A DNA stretch of 46,117 bases from a virus: positions 1 through 46,117 of the IMG/VR virus record IMGVR_UViG_3300047318_000145; one strand, written 5' to 3'. Made by a program: the position numbers and the translations under genes. A model generated the notes under the pieces. It searched no databases. It had not been told where the DNA came from and was given only the letters and a program-made list of their open reading frames with translations. Positions 1 through 7,159 of this stretch are shown here, one piece after another; position 1 is the stretch's first letter, and every line of letters starts with the position of its first letter.

Positions 1-148
1 GGACAGCCCTTACCACTATCAGGGCGACGTCCTCACCATTCTCGACCGAGACTGGGACCTAGGTATCTTTCATCCGCCATGCACCTATCTCTCTAACAGT
101 TCGAGCAAGCACCTCTACATCGACGGCAAGAAAGAGAACGGCGTCGAC
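1..148. repeat. Terminal overlap, left copy (matches 45970-46117)
   Basis: These 148 bases recur at the right end of the window with two differences, at positions 19 (T here, C there) and 22 (G here, A there). Both fall at third codon positions of the methyltransferase-like gene (TAT/TAC for Tyr, CAG/CAA for Gln) and change no residue. The reading frame runs continuously across the join. This fits a circular assembly overlap containing strain variation better than a true terminal repeat, whose copies should be identical. Confidence 0.9.
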
Positions 149-535
149 AACGAGCGTTGGCGTCAGCTACGCCTCGGCGCACAGTTCTTCGAGAAGCTCT
201 GGACCACGAAGCATATCGGCAAGGTGGCCTGCGAGAACCCCATCATGCTTGGCGTCGCCAAAGACGCCGCAGGCCTCGGCAAGCAGACACAGACCCTGCA
301 GCCTTGGATGTTCGGTGACCCCGAGCAGAAGGCCACGTGCCTCTGGCTCCGCGAGCTACCGGCCCTCGTGCCGACCTATGCGACATGGGACGCCTGCAGG
401 ACCGCGTTGCGTCTGGAGGCCGACGCCAAGCCGAAGCAGTCCGTCCATCTGGCTCCTCCAGGTGAGGACCGATGGAAGATGCGCAGTCTCACGTATCAGG
501 GCATCGCGAACGCCATGGCTGACCAGTGGGGATGA
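1..535 (+). CDS. Cytosine-C5 DNA methyltransferase-like protein, 3' part
   Basis: The frame (codons from base 2) is open at the left edge and continues the gene at the right end of the window; joined, it gives about 209 residues. Visible motifs are HPPCTYLSN, which resembles the Pro-Cys catalytic motif IV of C5 cytosine methyltransferases, and ACENP, which resembles the ENV motif VI. The start copy at 45875 supplies the SAM-site-like GCEFSG. The protein is shorter than typical restriction-modification C5 enzymes and has no obvious target-recognition domain, as in a family of small phage proteins often annotated as methyltransferases. Its role may be DNA modification against host restriction. 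Activity and target are not shown by the sequence. The stop overlaps the next start (ATGA). Confidence 0.7.
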   Translation, partial: DSPYHYQGDVLTILDRDWDLGIFHPPCTYLSNSSSKHLYIDGKKENGVDNERWRQLRLGAQFFEKLWTTKHIGKVACENPIMLGVAKDAAGLGKQTQTLQPWMFGDPEQKATCLWLRELPALVPTYATWDACRTALRLEADAKPKQSVHLAPPGEDRWKMRSLTYQGIANAMADQWG

Positions 536-867
536 CGCCTGACCTCGCGGCCCGCAAGATCATCGTAGCCGCCTACATGTACTACGTGCTCGACGACAGC
601 CCGATGGACGATGGCGAATACGACAAGCTCTCGCAGTATGTCGCGGATCATTGGGACCAACTGGACCCTGTGCGCCAGTGGCAGCTAGGCTCGCCGGGCG
701 ACATCCGAGCGAGCGGCATGAGCATCAAGTTCACGGTGATCGCTGTCTGCGCCGCTCGCGAACTCTTCTGGAAGCGCAACAAGCGCTGCTCCGATTACCC
801 TTACCCACACAAGTGGAAGACCGACCGAACAATGAAGCTTCGATACGTGACGGCTGTTGCCTCATGA
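532..867 (+). CDS. Small protein resembling the N-terminal domain of NAD-dependent DNA ligase
   Basis: 111 residues from ATG 532, which overlaps the upstream TGA; an in-frame GTG at 526 is the alternative start. The stretch AAYMYYVLDDSPMDDGEYDK resembles the NAD-binding Ia domain of bacterial LigA, where a YYVLD..I.D.EYD pattern is usual. No adenylation domain or KxDG motif follows, so this cannot be a ligase. It may be a stand-alone version of the fold or chance likeness. It sits between the methyltransferase-like gene and the last small gene before the convergent terminator. Confidence 0.55.
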   Translation: MTPDLAARKIIVAAYMYYVLDDSPMDDGEYDKLSQYVADHWDQLDPVRQWQLGSPGDIRASGMSIKFTVIAVCAARELFWKRNKRCSDYPYPHKWKTDRTMKLRYVTAVAS

Positions 868-1031
868 GTGAACTGAGAACCTTCCGCGTCATTCGCTGGC
901 GTAGAGTTGTAGAGGACGCCCGTGTTGAAGCGGTGTCCTGTGACGAAGCGCGCGATAAAGCCGACAGCAACGATAGCTGGGCCATCCTCGACGAGCAGAC
1001 CGTAGACACGGAATGCGAGGAACTCTACTGA
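864..1031 (+). CDS. Small acidic hypothetical protein
   Basis: 55 residues beginning MSELRTFRVIRWRRV. The start ATG overlaps the upstream stop (ATGA), so translation is probably coupled. A basic N-terminal strand is followed by an acidic C-terminus. Not recognised. It is the last plus-strand gene before the terminator at 1034. Confidence 0.6.
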   Translation: MSELRTFRVIRWRRVVEDARVEAVSCDEARDKADSNDSWAILDEQTVDTECEELY

Positions 1032-1033
1032 CG

Positions 1034-1080
1034 CAAAAAACCCCCAAGGAACCCATAACGGGAACCTTGGGGGTATTTTT
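1034..1080. terminator. Bidirectional intrinsic terminator between converging units
   Basis: The arms ACCCCCAAGG (1040-1049) and CCTTGGGGGT (1065-1074) are perfectly complementary. An A-run lies on the left (1035-1040) and a T-run on the right (1076-1080). Each strand therefore reads as a GC hairpin followed by a U-run. It sits exactly where the plus-strand replication unit (last gene ends 1031) meets the minus-strand virion unit (last gene ends 1085). Confidence 0.9.
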
Positions 1081-1084
1081 CGAT

Positions 1085-1393
1085 TTAGGCCTTCGGCGCG
1101 CGGGGATCACCCGGGAGGAAGGTGGCCACGGGGACCGCAGGGCCGAGGGGCAGCGCAGGAGCCACAGCGGACTCGCTGGGGACGTCTACCGGAGCCGGGG
1201 CTACGAAGAGAGCGTCAGCGACCGCAGCGATACCAGCGGCCTCCGCAGGCGTGCCTACGGCGGCGATCAGGGAAGCCGTCAGGGCGTCGATTTCCGACTG
1301 AGCCTGAGCGATAGCCGTGCGGGCCGCAAGGGCCTCAGCGGCCACGGAGGCCACCTTAGAGACCGCGTCAGAGAGCTTAGAGAGGTCGAGCAT
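1085..1393 (-). CDS. Ala-rich helical hypothetical protein
   Basis: 102 residues, the last gene of the late operon. The N-terminal 60 residues (LSKLSDAVSKVASVAAEALA and onward) have heptad-like hydrophobic spacing and look like a coiled coil. The C-terminus is a Pro/Ala/Val-rich linker. Similar small helical proteins are common at the ends of podophage virion operons, but I do not recognise this one. It may be a minor virion or lysis-associated protein. Confidence 0.7.
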   Translation of the reverse strand: MLDLSKLSDAVSKVASVAAEALAARTAIAQAQSEIDALTASLIAAVGTPAEAAGIAAVADALFVAPAPVDVPSESAVAPALPLGPAVPVATFLPGDPRAPKA

Positions 1394-1402
1394 TGATTAT
1401 CC

Positions 1403-2764
1403 TTATGCGCCGAGGCGCGGGTTGTAGGCCACAGCGGTGGCACCGAGGTTCAGCGCGATAGCAGTGGCAGTGATGTTGACGACCCGGTCGGGCGTCTGGG
1501 TGCCACGACTGATGAACTGGCAGTCGTTGGCTCCGTTGGCGTACGTGGCGGTCACGAGCGGGCGCGAGTAGGCCGAGCCGAGCGCGAAGTTCGTCGCAGC
1601 GGCCATGGGGAGCATGCGCAGCCCGAGGTTGGCCGTCACCGCAGGGTCGAAGGACTTCGCAGTGATTGCCAAGTTGGCGACCTGTGCGTTCGCTGCGACG
1701 TCGCCTAGGCGCGTGACGATGCAGAAGTCAGCGCTGGTGTCACTGTCACCACGGTCGAGCAGGATACGCATCGGCGTGGTGCCGTTGGGCCCAAGCATCT
1801 CACTAGCGCGATAGACGCGAGCGTGACGCCACTGGGTGACCGCAGGGACCGTGTACGTCTGGAGTTCGTTGACGTTGTACGGAGCCGAGGTGTTCGGCGC
1901 TGAGCCCGTGCTGTGATAGTAGCCGTCAGTCACCGTCTTCAAGACGGAGCCCTGCACGAGGATGCCCTCAATCGCCTGCGCACTGTCGAGCAGGTATCGG
2001 TTGACGATGATGTCCTTGTCTTTGTCGTAGACGAAGATCACACCCGGAGAGCCATTGGCTCCCGAGGAGGCCCAGAGGCAGCCACCAGTGCCCCGCGTGG
2101 GATCGACACAGAAGTGGTCGGCGGGTGATGCGTAGCCGGGGATATTGAAGTCCACGCAGCGCTTGATGAGACCGTTGAGGCCCACCAGGTATCCCATGGC
2201 CGAGTTCGCATCACCGACCCACAGACCCTTCAGTTGGTCGTCCCACGCGAGCGCGTTGGCCGTGAACGGAAGGATGATGTCAGGGCGCGGCACGGTGCCG
2301 TCGCGATTGACGAAGCGAATGTGGTTGTCCGCACCACCAACGTAGGCGAGATACTTCCGGTCGTTGACAAATGCGACGCCCTGCAGGCCGCCAATGGTCT
2401 GCGTCGGCAGGATAACCTGCGAGACCATACCGGAGCCGTCAGGCTTGATCTGGACGATGCTGAGGGGCGTCTGGACGCTGCCTGCGCCACCGCGTGAGTT
2501 GCCGAAGTTGCCAACCCAGTAGTTGCCGGTGTCGGGATCAACGCACATGCCCGTACAGGTGAAGCCTTTGCCCGCTTCGCCGCCCGGGATGTCAGGCACT
2601 TGCACCTTGGTGCCCACGGTCAACGTGGTGCCTGCGGAGTAGACGTGAGGGATGGCCGCGCCTGTGCCGCCCGTGAGCCAGTTGAAACGAGTGTAGTCCT
2701 CCGAGTACGACATGTAGTTCGCCGGGAGGACAGGCGGCGTGTAGAGACGGATCAGACGCGCCAT
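1403..2764 (-). CDS. Putative virion beta-propeller or lectin-like protein
   Basis: 453 residues. The middle part (about 70-260) has recurring blade-like strands of the NHL/YncE style, such as CVDPDTGNYWVGNFG, GVAFVNDRKYLAYVGG, ALAWDDQLKGLWVGDANS and FCVDPTRGTGGCLWASSG. The last ~150 residues look like a beta-sandwich or lectin domain. It lies downstream of the lysis genes with two small genes after fibre-type genes, so a receptor-binding or surface-decoration role is plausible. There is no signal peptide. No enzyme motif is visible, and the fold call rests on pattern only. Confidence 0.6.
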   Translation of the reverse strand: MARLIRLYTPPVLPANYMSYSEDYTRFNWLTGGTGAAIPHVYSAGTTLTVGTKVQVPDIPGGEAGKGFTCTGMCVDPDTGNYWVGNFGNSRGGAGSVQTPLSIVQIKPDGSGMVSQVILPTQTIGGLQGVAFVNDRKYLAYVGGADNHIRFVNRDGTVPRPDIILPFTANALAWDDQLKGLWVGDANSAMGYLVGLNGLIKRCVDFNIPGYASPADHFCVDPTRGTGGCLWASSGANGSPGVIFVYDKDKDIIVNRYLLDSAQAIEGILVQGSVLKTVTDGYYHSTGSAPNTSAPYNVNELQTYTVPAVTQWRHARVYRASEMLGPNGTTPMRILLDRGDSDTSADFCIVTRLGDVAANAQVANLAITAKSFDPAVTANLGLRMLPMAAATNFALGSAYSRPLVTATYANGANDCQFISRGTQTPDRVVNITATAIALNLGATAVAYNPRLGA

Positions 2765-2767
2765 GTG

Positions 2768-3034
2768 TTAGCTCTCGGACAGCACAGCGACCGCCGTGTT
2801 CGAAGCTGCAATGGCGTAGATGTCTGACGTGGTCTCCATGACCTGTGCGAAGCCGACAGCAACAGGCCAGCCGGTGAGCGCGGTGACGTTGGGGCCACCG
2901 AGGTAGACAGTGACGACACCAACGGGCTGGATGGAGACGGTGTCTCGACCCGACGCGCCAGCGACGATCAGCGTGGGGGTCGTGAGGACGGCCACCTGTG
3001 AGGCACTGAAGCTCTCAGAAAGTTTCTTAGACAC
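2768..3034 (-). CDS. Small beta-rich virion decoration-like protein
   Basis: 88 residues from a GTG start that abuts the upstream TAA (TAAGTG). The strand-rich sequence, with GVVTVYLGGPNVTALTGWPV and a terminal YAIAASNTAVAVL, resembles a widespread class of small phage virion proteins thought to be head decoration or fibre-knob domains. Position between the holin-like genes and the propeller gene supports a structural role. Function is inferred. Confidence 0.6.
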   Translation of the reverse strand: MSKKLSESFSASQVAVLTTPTLIVAGASGRDTVSIQPVGVVTVYLGGPNVTALTGWPVAVGFAQVMETTSDIYAIAASNTAVAVLSES

Positions 3035-3193
3035 TTAGATGCGTCCCTTGTGTTTGATCTTGTAATAAATTTGGACAGCGAACCAGATGCCGCCGAGCAC
3101 ACACACGGTGAACTGCGCATACGGATTGATCTGCTGCATCCAGAACGGAGTGGTCAAAGCAGCGCCTGCGCCTGCACTGGTAATCGTTTCCAT
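3035..3193 (-). CDS. Single-span membrane protein, holin-like
   Basis: 52 residues: METITSAGAG at the N-terminus, one hydrophobic helix at about 27-44 (FTVCVLGGIWFAV), then a short basic tail ending KIKHKGRI. The start ATG overlaps the upstream stop (TAATG) and the stop abuts the next GTG. Size, topology and location beside an endolysin gene fit a small holin or antiholin. No family was recognised. Confidence 0.7.
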   Translation of the reverse strand: METITSAGAGAALTTPFWMQQINPYAQFTVCVLGGIWFAVQIYYKIKHKGRI

Positions 3194-3624
3194 TAGATTC
3201 TCTTGGTCCATGCTGCGGTGAGCCCGGCTACTAGAGTTGACGCCCCTGTGAGAGTGAAGACTGAGCCCACGACCATCTGGCCGTAGCTAAGCTCCTCCGT
3301 AGGGACCCGAAGGACAGCAAGTCGCGCGTCGATACCGGTGGCCCACTGCCACAGGTACGGGAACGTGCTGACGAAGAAGATGAGTGAGTGATAGGTGAGC
3401 ACCGGGAAGACCCCGAGGCCCCACGCGACCCAGAAGATGGGATGCGAGAACATTGCCATCGTCACGTCCTTCACTGCAGCGAAGTGCGCAGTGTCTGCCG
3501 TTAGTGCGGCGACGGTGACGTCTTTGGCGTTGTTGCTTTGGACCTGAGCAGTGTCTTGGGCCTTGTTGAAGAGACCCAAGAGCAACTGCGGGAGCTTGAG
3601 GAGCAAGCCCCAGAGGAAGCTCAT
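3193..3624 (-). CDS. Membrane protein of the lysis cassette, possible three-helix holin
   Basis: 143 residues. It has an amphipathic N-terminus (LWGLLLKLPQLLLGLF), a soluble helix, a long hydrophobic stretch at about 61-90 containing FWVAWGLGVFPVLTYHSLIF, and a further helix at about 115-138. The layout resembles the three-TM holin family described for gene transfer agents. It overlaps the upstream 83-residue gene by four bases and the downstream 52-residue gene by one. A holin function is inferred from context. Confidence 0.65.
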   Translation of the reverse strand: MSFLWGLLLKLPQLLLGLFNKAQDTAQVQSNNAKDVTVAALTADTAHFAAVKDVTMAMFSHPIFWVAWGLGVFPVLTYHSLIFFVSTFPYLWQWATGIDARLAVLRVPTEELSYGQMVVGSVFTLTGASTLVAGLTAAWTKRI

Positions 3625-3872
3625 TCGTCTTCCTCAAGGGCAGGCGGGGCAGGAGATATGGCCAGCATCGGCCGCACGAAGGCGAGCACGAAGGGCAGGC
3701 AACCGACGATCAGGTCGGCAGTGGCCTCTGACACAACGTGCATAAGGATGGGCTTGAGGTCGATGACGCCGAGCCAGTCGAGGATGCCGGGGGCGGCAGC
3801 GATGAAGAGGAGGACGACTGCGTGCCAGTGGAATTCAATTCGGGCCCAGAGGTCGGCGAGATAGGCTCGCAT
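3621..3872 (-). CDS. Two-span membrane protein, holin candidate
   Basis: 83 residues from ATG 3872 (MRAYLADLWARIEFHW). It has hydrophobic helices at about 18-37 and 53-70 and a short acidic tail ending EEDE, a layout typical of class II holins. An in-frame upstream extension to 3971 is basic and compositionally unlike a protein, so I start at 3872. The first 163 bases overlap the endolysin gene in another frame. Confidence 0.75.
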   Translation of the reverse strand: MRAYLADLWARIEFHWHAVVLLFIAAAPGILDWLGVIDLKPILMHVVSEATADLIVGCLPFVLAFVRPMLAISPAPPALEEDE

Positions 3873-4597
3873 GGTATCTGATCCTTGTAGGCGGCAGCGA
3901 GGTGCGAAGCGTGCACGGCGTGCCAGATGAAATAGAGAAGGCCGAAGCCCACAACGAGCCCGAGGACACACAGGCCGACCTTGGTCGACGTGTCGATGGA
4001 GCCGAGGTGCGCGAGGATGGGCGAGGAGCCTGCGGTCGCCGTAGCAGCCGTGGTGTGCTTGGTGGCCTTGGAGGCGGCCTCGGATGACCGACGCTCCATT
4101 GAAGGGCCCACAGGTTTCCCTGCGGCCTCTACGGCCATACGGACACCGGTCGCCTGCACGTCAGCTACGCGCTTGCCCCAGCCCTTCCCGAAGAACTGCC
4201 ACGTGCGGAGGTTCTGCAGGAAGGACATGCGGGCTTGCGTCTGCGCCTTCACGTAAGCGATGGGGCGTAAGGAATTTGTGTCTAATTTCTTACGCAGGGC
4301 GAGAGCGCGAGCAACGCCGCTGTTGACGCCGAAGTCGAAGTCGACGAAGTCAGGACCGGACGGCCGATCATCGCAGCCCATCCTCGCCCAATACTTCTGG
4401 CGATAGATGTTGATGGCGACGGCCTTCGGCATGGCCTTGACGTCTGCAGGGGAAGCGCCGTGCTTCCAGTACAGGCGAGCGTCAGCAATCGTGATGCCCC
4501 AGTTGGTTGCTCCACCTGGATCATTCGGATTGTCGGTGAAGCGACCTTCGTAGGTCAGCGTCTTACTGATACTCGCCTCACGGTTCGATGAGGCCAT
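3710..4597 (-). CDS. Endolysin, glycoside hydrolase family 108, with C-terminal membrane anchor
   Basis: 295 residues. Residues 12-40 carry the GH108 signature: a catalytic Glu in TYEGRF (E17) followed by TDNPNDPGGATNWGIT. The second half, about 85-150, ending FFGKGWGKRVADV, matches the peptidoglycan-binding type 3 region that follows GH108. A Ser/Thr/Ala linker leads to a transmembrane helix at 206-226 (VGLCVLGLVVGFGLLYFIW). The last ~54 residues are Ser/Pro-rich and overlap the 83-residue holin candidate in another frame, so they may be a dispensable read-out. It would cleave peptidoglycan at lysis. There is no N-terminal signal. Confidence 0.85.
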   Translation of the reverse strand: MASSNREASISKTLTYEGRFTDNPNDPGGATNWGITIADARLYWKHGASPADVKAMPKAVAINIYRQKYWARMGCDDRPSGPDFVDFDFGVNSGVARALALRKKLDTNSLRPIAYVKAQTQARMSFLQNLRTWQFFGKGWGKRVADVQATGVRMAVEAAGKPVGPSMERRSSEAASKATKHTTAATATAGSSPILAHLGSIDTSTKVGLCVLGLVVGFGLLYFIWHAVHASHLAAAYKDQIPCEPISPTSGPELNSTGTQSSSSSSLPPPASSTGSASSTSSPSLCTLCQRPLPT

Positions 4598-4600
4598 TGG

Positions 4601-4900
4601 TTACCCGTTGATGAGTTTCATGTCGCGAGGCGCTGCAAGGCGCTCGTTCGCGTTCACGACCTCGTTGCGGAAGCTCTCGACAGCGGCACCGGTCTGGCGC
4701 TGCATCTGAGAGTTCTCGATGGTTAGGATAGGCATGAAGGCGTCAGCACAGCCGAAGTGATTGAGAGGCTCGCCCGTGTTCGGGTTGGTGCCCATCACTT
4801 GCATCCAAAGCTGACAGTTGTGCTCGATGACACACTCACGGCAACTCTTGGCGAAGCCTGTGCGATGACAGCCGATGTCCTTCGGAGGAAGGTTGTTCAT
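4601..4900 (-). CDS. Conserved phage hypothetical protein with cysteine cluster
   Basis: 99 residues. Five cysteines lie in the first half (C11, C20, C23, C29 and C51), including SCRECV and HNCQLW, which could bind a metal. The pattern MGTNPNTGEPLNHFGCADAF is recurrent in small proteins near the lysis genes of many tailed phages. Function unknown. It overlaps the upstream fibre gene by one base and ends three bases before the endolysin gene. Confidence 0.75.
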   Translation of the reverse strand: MNNLPPKDIGCHRTGFAKSCRECVIEHNCQLWMQVMGTNPNTGEPLNHFGCADAFMPILTIENSQMQRQTGAAVESFRNEVVNANERLAAPRDMKLING

Positions 4901-6132
4901 TAGTCTTTCTGCGCGATGATCATATCCAGATACTGGACGTTCATCGTGATTGGATGGTTATGGCCACCGCCAGCGCCGTTTGTCGTGGCGCCAGACATGC
5001 TGTTGCCGCCTGAGAACGAGTTGGTGTAGGTGGTGCCGCTGCCTGCATAGGCGACCGCGAAGCTGCCGAAGTTGTTGGAGAGGACAGTGCTCCAGCCACC
5101 GGGCGAGATGGGCGCGTAGTAGCCCGAGGTGCCCGCAGGGTAGACCGTGACGGTGCCTGAGACCGAGACGTTGAGGTTCGGGACTTCGCCCGAGCCCAGC
5201 ACGTGGGTGCCAACGGTAGTCATTGCGTTGAACGTCGAGAAAGGAACGCCGCCGCCAGTAGTCACGGTGCCGGACACCACACGCAAGAGCTTGTCGTTGT
5301 GGTCGGTGCGCTTCGTCCAGCCGGTCGGAGCCGTGGTCTGGTGAAAGAGCATCACAGTGCCAGATGGGAAGAACTTGGCGTTGATCGCCGCGTCCTGCGC
5401 ATCCACGTAGGTCTTGTCAGCCTTGAGGCCGATCTGGGTGGCCGTCGTCGTCGCGAAGTTGGGGTCATCACCCAGCGCAGTCGCAAGCTCATTGAGCGTG
5501 TCGAGCGTGGAGGGTGCAGAGTTGACTATGCCTGCGACCTTGGTGTCCACATAGGCTACGAGAGCGGCGTCCTGCGGATGCACGTGGTCCTCGTGGGCCC
5601 ATTTGTCGCTGGTGCCTACAGCAGCCGTGCCATCCATGAGAGGCGTCGCCGTGCCAGCCTTGGCCTGCACAGCATTGGCAGCATTGGCGGCCGAGGTCGC
5701 TGCGGCGGCCGATGAGGCGCTCGCGTTGGCTGCGTCAGCGTCAGCCGTGAGCTTGTCCGCTCTTACCTGGTCCGCGAGGTCATTCAACTCCGCGAGGACG
5801 GCACTCTCTTCCGACAGGAAGTCGTAGAGGTTGCCCTCAGGATAGAACGAGGTCGGGGCCGGGCGCGGGCGGTTGTCAGGGACGTTGTCGTTGTTCGTTA
5901 CATCTTCGGCACCCACCAGTCCGCCGTCAGTGAAGAACGAGCCGGGAGTGGTGGAGCTTAGGCCGGGCGCAGTCTCATTGGGGACCACGGTGCCTTCGCC
6001 CACAGTGCCGCCATCAGCGTAGAAGGAGCTAGGGACGGTCGAGGTCGCGGGCGCGTGGTCATTGGAGACCACAACGCCTTCGTCAACCTGCTCCCCGTCC
6101 ACGTAGAAAGAGGACGAGGTCGGGCTTACCAT
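4900..6132 (-). CDS. Tail fibre protein with collar-type domain
   Basis: 410 residues. The N-terminus has four SFY-type repeats (SSSFYVDGEQV, SSFYADGGTVG, GSFFTDGGLVG, TSFYPEGNLYDF) within residues 6-105. Next comes an Ala-rich helical shaft (about 105-165), a repeated VDTKV/YVDAQD segment, and from about 254 a phage tail-collar domain with SGTVMLFHQTTAPTGW. The last part is Gly/Ser/Thr-rich fibre sequence with GGGHNHPI. It is likely a receptor-binding or distal fibre protein. It overlaps the adaptor gene by seven bases. Confidence 0.85.
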   Translation of the reverse strand: MVSPTSSSFYVDGEQVDEGVVVSNDHAPATSTVPSSFYADGGTVGEGTVVPNETAPGLSSTTPGSFFTDGGLVGAEDVTNNDNVPDNRPRPAPTSFYPEGNLYDFLSEESAVLAELNDLADQVRADKLTADADAANASASSAAAATSAANAANAVQAKAGTATPLMDGTAAVGTSDKWAHEDHVHPQDAALVAYVDTKVAGIVNSAPSTLDTLNELATALGDDPNFATTTATQIGLKADKTYVDAQDAAINAKFFPSGTVMLFHQTTAPTGWTKRTDHNDKLLRVVSGTVTTGGGVPFSTFNAMTTVGTHVLGSGEVPNLNVSVSGTVTVYPAGTSGYYAPISPGGWSTVLSNNFGSFAVAYAGSGTTYTNSFSGGNSMSGATTNGAGGGHNHPITMNVQYLDMIIAQKD

Positions 6133-6767
6133 TCATCACCTCGGTCGAAGTAGAGCGCGGGGCGAACTGCGGCGTCTGCGGTCAACTCGTCGCTGTCCGC
6201 TTGGTCCTGCAGGGTCACCATGATGCGTTGGAAGTCTTGCTCGAAACTGGCCTTGCGGTCGTCATTGAGATACGAGGAGGCGGCCACCAGAGCAGCGTAG
6301 ACCACAGCGTCCCATGCGACCTTGGACATCGTGTTGCTGTCGGTATCGGCAACGAGCGCGGGGAATTCGCAGTAATAGGTGATGAGGACTTTGTCGCCCA
6401 CACAGGGCCGAGGTCCCAGATGCCAAGCGGCACCTTGGCGCGCGTAGATCGACGGAGGGCCCACATCTTGCGATGCTCCCATCACGCGGTTCATGTCGAC
6501 GCGCTGCAGTTCGTATTCGAGAACACCATCCCCGTCTCGGTCAACTTGGATCGAGATAAGCTGCAGGAGGTCGCTGGGGATGCCCAGCTTCGTGTAGCTG
6601 TCGGGGATGGTGTACAGGATTTGCTTCTCCATGAACGGGACACGGAGTTCACGCTGGATGCGCTGGATGCCTTGGTTCACGAAGGTCGAGACCAATGCAG
6701 GGTTGTTCGTTACGATGGTGTTGTTGAGCAACGCCTTGAATTGGGCCTTCAGTTCACCGAGGGTCAC
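6126..6767 (-). CDS. Head-tail adaptor protein
   Basis: 213 residues beginning MTLGELKAQFKALLNN. The helical N-terminus (VSTFVNQGIQRIQRELRVPF), the DRDGDGVLEYELQ turn and YYCEFPALVADTDSN match the adaptor family seen in SU10-like and other podophages, where a dodecameric ring joins portal to tail. Location two genes after the SU10-like major capsid gene supports this. Confidence 0.8.
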   Translation of the reverse strand: MTLGELKAQFKALLNNTIVTNNPALVSTFVNQGIQRIQRELRVPFMEKQILYTIPDSYTKLGIPSDLLQLISIQVDRDGDGVLEYELQRVDMNRVMGASQDVGPPSIYARQGAAWHLGPRPCVGDKVLITYYCEFPALVADTDSNTMSKVAWDAVVYAALVAASSYLNDDRKASFEQDFQRIMVTLQDQADSDELTADAAVRPALYFDRGDEW

Positions 6768-6776
6768 AGGGTTTCC

Positions 6777-7103
6777 TTAGATGCGTTTGTTGGTCGTGAT
6801 GAATTTGTCGAGCGCGTAACGGCGCAGCATCGAGAGGGTCTCTCGTGCGGGAGCGGTCATCACGTCGAAGCCGTATTTGCGGAGGAGGTCATCAACGACC
6901 TCGACAGGGATAGAAGCCACCCTGTGCATCTCGCCCGAAGGGGTGGCGATGCTATCAAGGCGCTCATGCTGCAGACTGGTCAGGAATTCGTCGGGGATTT
7001 CCTGCGTCCGCTTAATGATCAGTTCATTGGTGGAGCGGTCTTCGTCGAAGGCGACAAGCGTGTCGAGGAGGACGGGTTCTTCGTAGAAAGTTTCTTTGGA
7101 CAT
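6777..7103 (-). CDS. Hypothetical protein between capsid and adaptor genes
   Basis: 108 residues beginning MSKETFYEEPVLLD. It is helical and charged with no recognised motif. It is the first gene after the terminator that follows the capsid gene, so its expression depends on read-through or a separate start of transcription. Small proteins at this position are common in SU10-like podophage operons; function unknown. Confidence 0.75.
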   Translation of the reverse strand: MSKETFYEEPVLLDTLVAFDEDRSTNELIIKRTQEIPDEFLTSLQHERLDSIATPSGEMHRVASIPVEVVDDLLRKYGFDVMTAPARETLSMLRRYALDKFITTNKRI

Positions 7104-7108
7104 ATTCT

Positions 7109-7147
7109 CAAAAGCAAAAATAGGGACACGGAATTACCCGTGCCCCC
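7109..7147 (-). terminator. Intrinsic terminator after the major capsid gene
   Basis: On the minus strand the arms GGGGCACGG (7146-7138) and CCGTGTCCC (7131-7123) form a 9-bp stem with one C/A mismatch, followed by TATTTTTG. It lies directly behind the capsid gene, as the T7 late terminator lies behind gene 10. Partial termination here would give excess capsid over distal genes. Confidence 0.85.
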
Positions 7148-7159
7148 ATTTGTTGGACC

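Noticed and set aside
1-148. True direct terminal repeat of a T7-like virion
   Set aside because: Two mismatches between copies and an uninterrupted gene across the join fit assembly overlap better; not fully excluded without read data.
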